Made by a program: the position numbers and the translations under genes | The notes under the pieces: generated by a model | Seen by the model: only the letters and a program-made list of their open reading frames with translations | The model's database searches: none | Told to the model about the DNA's origin: nothing | Origin: Spizellomyces punctatus DAOM BR117 | Lineage: Eukaryota > Chytridiomycota > Chytridiomycetes > Spizellomycetales > Spizellomycetaceae | Direction of reading: 5' to 3' | NCBI RefSeq assembly: GCF_000182565.1 | Contig: NW_015971539.1 | Span: 1,111,219 to 1,175,218, forward strand | DNA length: 64,000 nt | Shown here: positions 57,704 to 64,000 of the stretch, one piece after another | How positions within the stretch are numbered: the stretch's first letter is position 1 | How the letters are laid out: each line of letters opens with the position of its first letter

Positions 57704-58481
57704 ATGGCCCGTCACTCGACTAGCGCAGTGCGCCCCAGCACATCCCGCCAACCAAGCACCCCACCACCTCCACCAACCCCACCATCACCAGCCCTCTTTT
57801 CTCCCACCCCAATCCTCCACGACCCATACGAAACAGACATTGAAGACCTCACGACAGCAGCACTCGAAAAAACAGACGCATTTTTCCGGGAATTCAAGCT
57901 TTTTGTATTGCAGAATCGGGTCTTGGAGACGGGTGTGGGTGTTATTGTTGGTCAGGCGTATGTATTTATAAGAGATTTGCCAGAACGAGAGCATTTTGCC
58001 AATTCGGTCCATCATTATATAGATTCCAAGATTTTGTGCGTAGTTTTGTCAACGATGTCATGGTACCCCCTCTTACACTCGTCACCGGCCACCGCCTCAT
58101 CAACATCTTTTTTGTTCTCCGCCGAGGCAAAACCGGCCGTCGTCCCAAAACGATTGAAGAAGCCGCGACCGATGGAGCCGTGACAGTCAACCTAGGCCGA
58201 TTCATTCATCAGACACTCAATTTTTTTACGGTTGGGATGGCGGTGTATTGGTTTTTGAGGGGGTTGAGATGGTATTTTCGGTTACGAGTTCAGTTGCCGG
58301 ATACGAAAAAGTGTCCGTTTTGTTTGCAGGATGTTGCCTTGTTGGCTTCTAGGTGCGTGCGATACTTTGTTTGCTGGATGATTCATGTCTTTTCATGTTT
58401 TGTTTATTTTTTTTAATTGATTCTAGGTGTTGCTTTTGTACTTCGATGCTCTCGGAATCTCATGCACCCCCAACTGAATAA
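57704..58481 (+). CDS. Large-conductance mechanosensitive channel (MscL) with C-terminal zinc ribbon
   Basis: Three exons (57704-57957, 58023-58352, 58427-58481) give 212 aa. After a Pro/Ser-rich N-terminus of 50 residues comes the MscL core: FFREFKLFVLQNRVLETGVG, the first helix completed across the intron (VGVIVGQAFQDFVRSFVNDV) and MVPPL. The second helix is FFTVGMAVYWFLRGLRW. The C-terminus has LPDTKKCPFCLQDVALLASR then CCFCTS, a CxxC...CCxC zinc-ribbon pattern like that at the end of many bacterial MscL proteins. MscL opens on membrane tension to release osmolytes. Such channels are rare in fungi. The Fanzor element is inserted 125 bases upstream and may disturb its promoter. Confidence 0.88.
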
Positions 58482-59487
58482 ACAAATGTAACCAAGGAAA
58501 TATAAAACATTTTTGCCTGGCGGTCGTGACTAGCAGAGATTTTTGCAATGCCGCCATATCTGCCTCTCTCTCTGATCGAGTTGACAAAAGATTTGAGAGA
58601 CAAAAGTGGGTTTCAGATCATAATTTTGATTCTTGATAAGAGCTGTCTAGAATGGTAGAGAGTTGGGCAGAGTGCAAATGCATCAACGATAGAGCTCCCT
58701 CTCTCCATTGCCCATTGCTGAAATGGTCAGTCTCTCCAATTGTATATCTCCACGACGAGCGTTAGCCCTCGACCCAAATGCTAAACACGCAACGCTAAAT
58801 CCGAGCGCTCAATTTCAAACCCGAAATCAACCCGAACCACAAGATTGAAGAGAACACTCTGCCCCCGCTCTCCAGTCCGCCTGTCCGATAGTTTAAAGGC
58901 ACAGTCATGAAATAATACGAGTATGGCTGCTCCCACGTGACCAAATGACGGCAAATTGCGCAGATCAGTGGTTTGTGTGATGAGAGACAGAAGGGTTAAA
59001 AAAGGGATAAATTTGAGGAGTGAAAAATGTTTTAAAAACAGCCGTTTTTCTCGTTTGAAAGCCATTTGCTGATAAGAATGATTCATGGAGGGATTGATTT
59101 GCCATTTGCGGTTGAATATCGGGCAGTGTGCACGTTTGTGTGTGCATGCGTGTGTGTGTGCAATGTGTACGTGGGCGGGTATGTGTGTGCAATGTGTGTT
59201 TGTGCATTGTATGTGTGTATGAAATGTGTGCATACATATGATACAGCGACTACACTCTCCATAGCATGAATCCCACTCTAGAATAAGAATAAGAATGAGA
59301 ATAGTACAAGAAGAGTAATAATAAAAAGATAAAAAATCAAATGACGTGTTTCCATCTTATCAATCAAAACAATCAAATGACTAGTGTGTTGTAGAAATAA
59401 GGAATAGACGCCCCAACAACAAGAGAAGAAATTCCCACGTAGCAGCTCTATAGGCAATTCTCTCTTTGTAGCAATCTACCAAGTACT

Positions 59488-59532
<45 letters not shown>

Positions 59533-59800
59533 AGTTTGTGTAGTTTGTGTAGTTTGTGTGTGAGAACTCTCTCTTATCTCTCTCTCTCTCTCTCTTGTCC
59601 CATCAAATTCCCTTCTTCTTTCAATCAACGCGTTTTTTTTTATTGTTTTTTTTTGATTGTTGTTGTTTTTACTTTTTGGTCAGACGCTCAGTCTGCCAGT
59701 TGTTTATTTTATATTCCCACTCTTTGTTTATTCCCACACTCTTCTTTCTACTCGAGAGCATCATCATGCTCGTTTCCTGCATTTCCCACTAGATACAGCC
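58482..59800. promoter_or_regulatory. Long upstream region of the GATA factor
   Basis: About 1.3 kb. It contains a TG-rich tract at 59120-59230, a (CT)n/(GT)n microsatellite at 59490-59532 and a second CT run at 59578-59595. I see no protein or RNA gene. It probably includes the promoter and leader of the GATA-factor gene. Confidence 0.5.
59490..59532. repeat. (CT)n followed by (GT)n microsatellite
   Basis: About 15 CT units run directly into six GT units, upstream of the GATA-factor gene. The length is probably variable between strains. Confidence 0.95.
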
Positions 59801-61465
59801 ATGGTCAACGTGCAACAACAACAAGAACAGACGGCTGCGGGTCTTGCCTCAGTCGCTGTCGTCAAGCCAGTCCCTTCCCTCTACGAACGCAAGTATGGCG
59901 CATACGGGGCTCAGCGCTTTTCGCCCTTGCTTCATCACTCGAGTGACCACCGGCGTCCACCCGTCGACAAGGACGTAGGAAAGGAACGGAGCAAGCACCT
60001 GGCTCAAAAGGCTGCCAACAAGTGTGCAAACTGTGGCACAATGTCTACTCCACTATGGAGGAGAGGACCCAAGGGTGAAGTCATTTGCAATGCTTGTGGT
60101 GAGTTTTGTTAGGGTTAGGGTTAGAGTGTTGGAGTTTGGTTCAGGTTAGGGTTCGGGTTGGAGTTGGGTTAGGGTTGACGTTCGCGTTTTCGTGTTCGGG
60201 TTAGGATTCGTTTTCTGGTCGGGGTTAGGGCCATGACTCGCTGACGCTCGTCATGGCATAGTTACTCACATTCGCCCCCTTTCATAGGCCTCTATTTAAA
60301 GGCGAGAAATACATATCGTCCGACATGGCTCAAGCAACGCCGCCCGAAAAAGGAGGGAGATTCTGCGCAGGCCGCACCACCACCATCATTGACATCGTCC
60401 AACAACCATACCATTGAGCGGGCGCCCACCTCTTTGGACGCGCTCGTCACCATTGCACATTTGACCACCCATATTCCCCAACTCGTCCCCGTCAAACAAG
60501 AAGATGGTTTGCGTCCAAACGTCTCGACTCCATTTATGGGCGACACGTTGCCCGATGCGCACATTAAGCAGCAGCAAGGATGTCACTCTGGTCTTGGCAG
60601 GCCTCCCGGACCCGGCCGCGAACACATGCAGTGCATCAACTGCAGTACGACAAGCACTCCTCTTTGGAGGCGCGACGATAAAGGCAATGCCATTTGCAAC
60701 GCCTGTGGATTGTACTACAAGCTCCACCACACTCATCGCCCAGTGACCATGAAGCGGGCCGTCATTAAACGTCGCAAGCGCGTGACACCCAACTCGGGTG
60801 CGGTCCTGTCTCCGTACGAGACAAGTTTGTGGTCCTCAATTGACGCTTCTGCTGATCATGGAGCACCAGCGAGTGCGGCAGACGCGGAGCACCGTCGCAG
60901 GGACACGCCTCCCCAGCAGCAGCAACAACAGCAACAACAACAGACGAGCGAGGGCAGATTTGTACTTCCTCCCCTCAAATCGATTTTACCCATGGGACCC
61001 ATGGCACTGGACGCGTCTCCCGCGTCATCGACATTGTCATCTTCGTCGCCTCCGGCGATGGACGCTCCTTTGGTCGATGGGTCCTTGTCGTTCCGCATGT
61101 TACCTTCACCGTTTGCCAATCCGCCTCCCGCCGCGGCGAGGTCACCATACCCAACCTCCCCCGCCACACAGCATGAGCCTATGACCGTCAACTCTGGACT
61201 CATCCAGCACACAAGGGCCGAACTCGTGAATGAGATTGACCGCCTCAAAACGCTTTTATCGCACAAGGCTGGTATTTTGGTGGGGTTAGACCAGGCTGAA
61301 CGTTTCATGGACCAACATGCTCCCCAGCCGTTTGGAAACGAGACGGTCCGACTTCCTCCCATTCGTGAGGCGTTTGATTTACAGCGACATGAAGGGTTGG
61401 AGGATGCTGAAGCATCTGCGACGCAAGCGCTCATGTCGTTGGCGACTGGGGCGGGAATGCGTTGA
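59801..61465 (+). CDS. Two-finger GATA transcription factor
   Basis: Two exons, 59801-60098 and 60288-61465, give 491 aa. Finger 1 is [18 protein letters not shown] then [18 protein letters not shown], with the intron inside its last CxxC. Finger 2 is [18 protein letters not shown] then [18 protein letters not shown], followed by basic [10 protein letters not shown]. Both are C-X2-C-X17-C-X2-C type IV fingers. A polyglutamine tract (CAG/CAA) and a Ser/Pro-rich part lead to a C-terminal short coiled coil ([16 protein letters not shown]). Two fingers occur in fungal iron regulators such as SreA/Urbs1, but the cysteine cluster they have between fingers is not seen here, so the regulated pathway is open. 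The intron carries telomere-like repeats. Confidence 0.92.
60108..60230 (+). repeat. Telomere-like TTAGGG repeats within an intron
   Basis: Inside the GATA-factor intron, degenerate TTAGGG units recur (GTTAGGGTTAGGGTTAG, CAGGTTAGGGTTCGGGTTGG, GGGTTAGGGTTGACG, GGGGTTAGGG). They are on the coding strand, interspersed with TTCGGG and TTGGAG variants. Confidence 0.85.
60914..60943 (+). repeat. CAG/CAA repeat coding polyglutamine
   Basis: A run of about ten CAG and CAA codons in the GATA-factor gene encodes polyglutamine. Confidence 0.9.
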
Positions 61466-63354
61466 TGCAGTTTTTGGCTAGAAGTGTGTTGACGTTGTAT
61501 ATACACTTGTGGGTGTATTGTTTTTGTACTATTGGTGTGTTGTTGTGTGCGTTTATGATGATGATGCATGTGGAGACTTTTCAAAACCACCATGCAATTC
61601 GTGCAAATGTTTCTTTTCTGTTGATGCTGTCCTTTTTATTGGTACTTTTGCAGAGTTGGGTGGGATGGACCCTATTTGATCTTTGGCGGCTTTGCAGGCA
61701 GAAAGTGCAGACAAATACACTGGCGTGGAGTGGAACCACTTGGGTACTGGCGACAACCAACGTATGTAGATACAGCTACTGGACCCACTAGGCAATACAT
61801 AACGGTTGATCTAACCGGGTAATTGTTGTCAAAGGGGGCCCTGATATGCTCAGTACAAGGAGCTTTTTACACCCGTCTAGCAAAAGAGGTCGACCGGCCA
61901 AAACTGTCTCCAAAGCCAATTTTCACAGCGATATTGCAATGTATTGCATTAGCTCTCTGTGTGTGTGTAGTAACTCTCAACCACCATGAGAGAAAATCGT
62001 AATAAACCTCGTTTCAAAGCTTTTTTGATCGGATAATGTGATAGATACTAGTAAAGCAGTCGATAATGAGCTTTATGAAAACCGCATGGAATCACAGGAG
62101 CACAGTAGAAGGAGTAGTAGTCTGGGCGATTGCTTGTTATTTGTCGGGAGTTACAGGTCCATCAGTATCCAGATCATTCTCATCGAAAATTGTTTTTGAT
62201 GAGTTGGCCAAATTGCTTGAGAGTCAGAACAAGAGAAGGGGAATGTGATGCGAAATCAACTCATCAGATGGCAAGAGACAGTCACTTTATCGCATGCATG
62301 TAAATGGACCCATTTTCATATGGCCTTAGGGTAACTGACCTTGGGATATTCCCATACACGACACCATACTCTACTATAATCTACATATCCATAACAAGAG
62401 ATGCCCAAAAACTTGGGACCGGCGATCATCACAGTCTACATCGCCTTTTTTTGAAGCTTTACAAGAGTCCAATCCTAATGCTGCTTTCCCATCTCACCTC
62501 CTGTCCCTACTGCTTGCCATTCACAGTCTTTTACAAAGCATAACCATATTCATACCCATCCACCTCCTCAACACCCTCTCATATTCTAAAAGTTTGGTTT
62601 TTGGAAAAAAATAAAAATACAGTGTGTGTGTCAAACAGGTTCGTTTTGTCTAGCATTCCGACCATGGAAAAGTTTGTAATCACTTTTGAAAACTATACCG
62701 GTTTTTGATATCGGTTGATTTATGAAATTGTACTGTTGGAGTGAGTAGAAACGTGTACTAGTGCAAATGGCAGATACGAAGTAAAGAAGGAATCACACTT
62801 TTATTCTGTCGCATTTTGTTTGAATATGGTGAATGGAATGCAAGGCATTGTTTTGAAAAGAGGTAATGATATCCATCTTGTCATTTTGCACATTTGTATC
62901 GTCAGACCGGAAAAGGTCGTCCTGGGGAGCTTTCGCTACATAATCCAAATGAAGAAACTTTTCTTCCTACTTTTCTACAAGACGACCTACAAGAAAACAA
63001 TCCCAATCTCTCCGAAACCATCTCGAGAAAAAAAAAAAATGAGGCCCATTATAATTGGAAAACGTTGAACGAAGAAGGCTATCCCGTTGACGGTTTTTGG
63101 CAGGTGTGCGTGGAGGACAATCTGTTTTGACCCTTATGTCTATTCTTGCATAGTAATAGTATGTCATATTGGATCTACATCCTTTTTTTTTTGCTATTAC
63201 TTGTATCGCTCCACTCAGATGTAAACACTCGCAAAACCTCGTAACTACTCGCCTACCATCCCAGACTCACCTCATCATCATAGCAACATGGGCAAAACCC
63301 CCTCATTAGCAACAACCACACCACTGACCATTCACAACAGACTTACCTACCAGC
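61466..63354. other. Long intergenic region
   Basis: About 1.9 kb. It contains repeat copy B (61787-61830). An ORF ending at 63127 (residues ETISRKKKNEAHYNWKTLNE and EEGYPVDGFWQVCVEDNLF) looks coding and follows an AG acceptor near 62904, but I could not place an upstream exon in phase. Other ORFs such as 62066-62248 show no family features. Confidence 0.4.
61787..61830. repeat. Palindromic repeat, copy B
   Basis: ACTAGGCAATACATAACGG then TTGATCTAACCGGGTAATTG is similar to copy A at 23994-24047, with 12 bases missing near its start. Both copies are followed within about 40 bases by GGGCC(T/C)TGAT. Confidence 0.5.
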
Positions 63355-64000
63355 ATGTCCTCTCCACCTCATGTACCAACATTTACACTCTCCAATGGTG
63401 TCCAACTCCCCTCACTAGGCCGTACGTACACTGACCCACACTCTCACACACTAAAAAACTAACATGCGTGGCGTTAGTGGGAACTTATCGACTCAAGGGA
63501 ACAGAATGCCGCGAGGTGGTCAAGAATGCACTTAAAGTTGGGTATAGGTTAATCGATACTGCTGCCGTCTACAAGGTAAACCAAAAAACGAAATCCTCTA
63601 TGTCTATGGAAAAAATGGGCTGACAAAAAGTAAAAAGAATGAAAGTGATGTGGGAGCGGCTGTACAAGAATTGGTAAATACTGGGGAAATTACCCGGGAA
63701 CAAGTATTCATTACGACCAAGATATGTGAGTTTTTAGAGTTTGTTTGATTATTGAGTTTGAGAGGGGCTAAGATTGCTTTTTGGATTTTAGCGCCCAAGG
63801 ATCAAGGATTTGATAAAGCGTATGCAGCGGGATTAACATGTCTTTCCAACCTCGGTCTATCTTGTACGTTTTACCTACCTCCCAAAACACCACACTACAA
63901 CCACATCACTGACATACACAAAACCATTTTCAGACATTGACCTCCTCTTAATCCACTGGCCAGGCACACAAGGCCGCAAACCCACCGACCCCCGCAACAC
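63355..64000 (+). CDS. Aldo-keto reductase, 5' part
   Basis: Five exons are visible (63355-63421, 63478-63575, 63638-63725, 63792-63863, 63934 to the window end) and stay in phase. The sequence starts VPTFTLSNGVQLPSLGLGTY. It carries three of the four AKR catalytic residues seen in this half: Asp and Tyr in LIDTAAVYK, Lys in VFITTKI, and His in DLLLIHWPG. AKRs are NAD(P)H-dependent carbonyl reductases of the TIM-barrel fold. The C-terminal half with the cofactor-binding loop lies outside the window. The substrate cannot be told. All four complete introns are short (56-72 bases). Confidence 0.9.

Noticed and set aside
58781-59233. 150-codon minus-strand ORF with HTHT repeats
   Set aside because: It arises from the TG-rich tract and has no protein features.
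59801-61465. Assignment of the GATA factor to the SreA/Urbs1 iron regulators
   Set aside because: It has two fingers, but the cysteine-rich iron-sensing cluster expected between them is absent.

Overview
The window is nuclear DNA of a zoosporic (chytrid) fungus. Evidence: dense genes on both strands, many short GT-AG introns (about 43 to 270 bases), two nuclear tRNA genes, fungal families (APSES factor, tropomyosin of 161 aa, Atp19-like subunit, GATA factor), and also genes that the common Dikarya have lost or replaced (a Zwilch-like RZZ subunit, a bacterial-type MscL channel, a LeuA-type isopropylmalate synthase). The Fanzor gene at 55511-57415 resembles, as far as I remember it, the characterised Fanzor1 of Spizellomyces punctatus (SpuFz1). 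Spizellomyces or a close relative is therefore my inference, not something proved here.

Layout. 1-13 kb: the end of an unrecognised gene, a LITAF-domain protein, a lipid-droplet hydrolase, tRNA-Ile(AAT), isopropylmalate synthase, an Atp19-like ATP synthase subunit, SGT1, an APSES/ankyrin cell-cycle factor and a LOG-type phosphoribohydrolase. 13-23.9 kb: a large TMCO4/DUF726 protein, a secreted M28 aminopeptidase, a seven-helix membrane protein and ARL1. 24-35 kb: CDC45, a Zwilch homologue, a zinc-binding DNA-binding-like protein, tropomyosin and a PhyH-type dioxygenase. 36-45 kb: a second multi-helix membrane protein with an apparent frameshift, a CFEM-like GPI protein, a rhomboid-like pseudoprotease, a MINPP-type phosphatase, tRNA-Ala(CGC), a ZPR1-related protein and a single-domain ABC ATPase with microexons. 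45-54 kb: a 2170-residue DNMT5-type methyltransferase/SNF2 protein, divergent from an unrecognised coiled-coil protein. 54-64 kb: a small thioredoxin-fold protein, the Fanzor element, MscL, a two-finger GATA factor and the start of an aldo-keto reductase.

The most striking system is the 2.16 kb Fanzor element at 55421-57579. It has 31-32 bp terminal inverted repeats, TA dinucleotides at both ends and a CATA next to the end upstream of the ORF. It carries one intronless ORF with RuvC-like and zinc-finger motifs and no transposase. The 3' end of the ORF and the element end beyond it are where the guide (omega) RNA should lie. A second, shorter stretch at 23911-23995 (minus strand) resembles this same element end, including the last codons of the ORF, and looks like a relic of a related element just downstream of ARL1.

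Exon coordinates were worked out by hand from splice sites, reading phase and family knowledge. Where I give a full exon list the phases close exactly. No alignment or database search was run.
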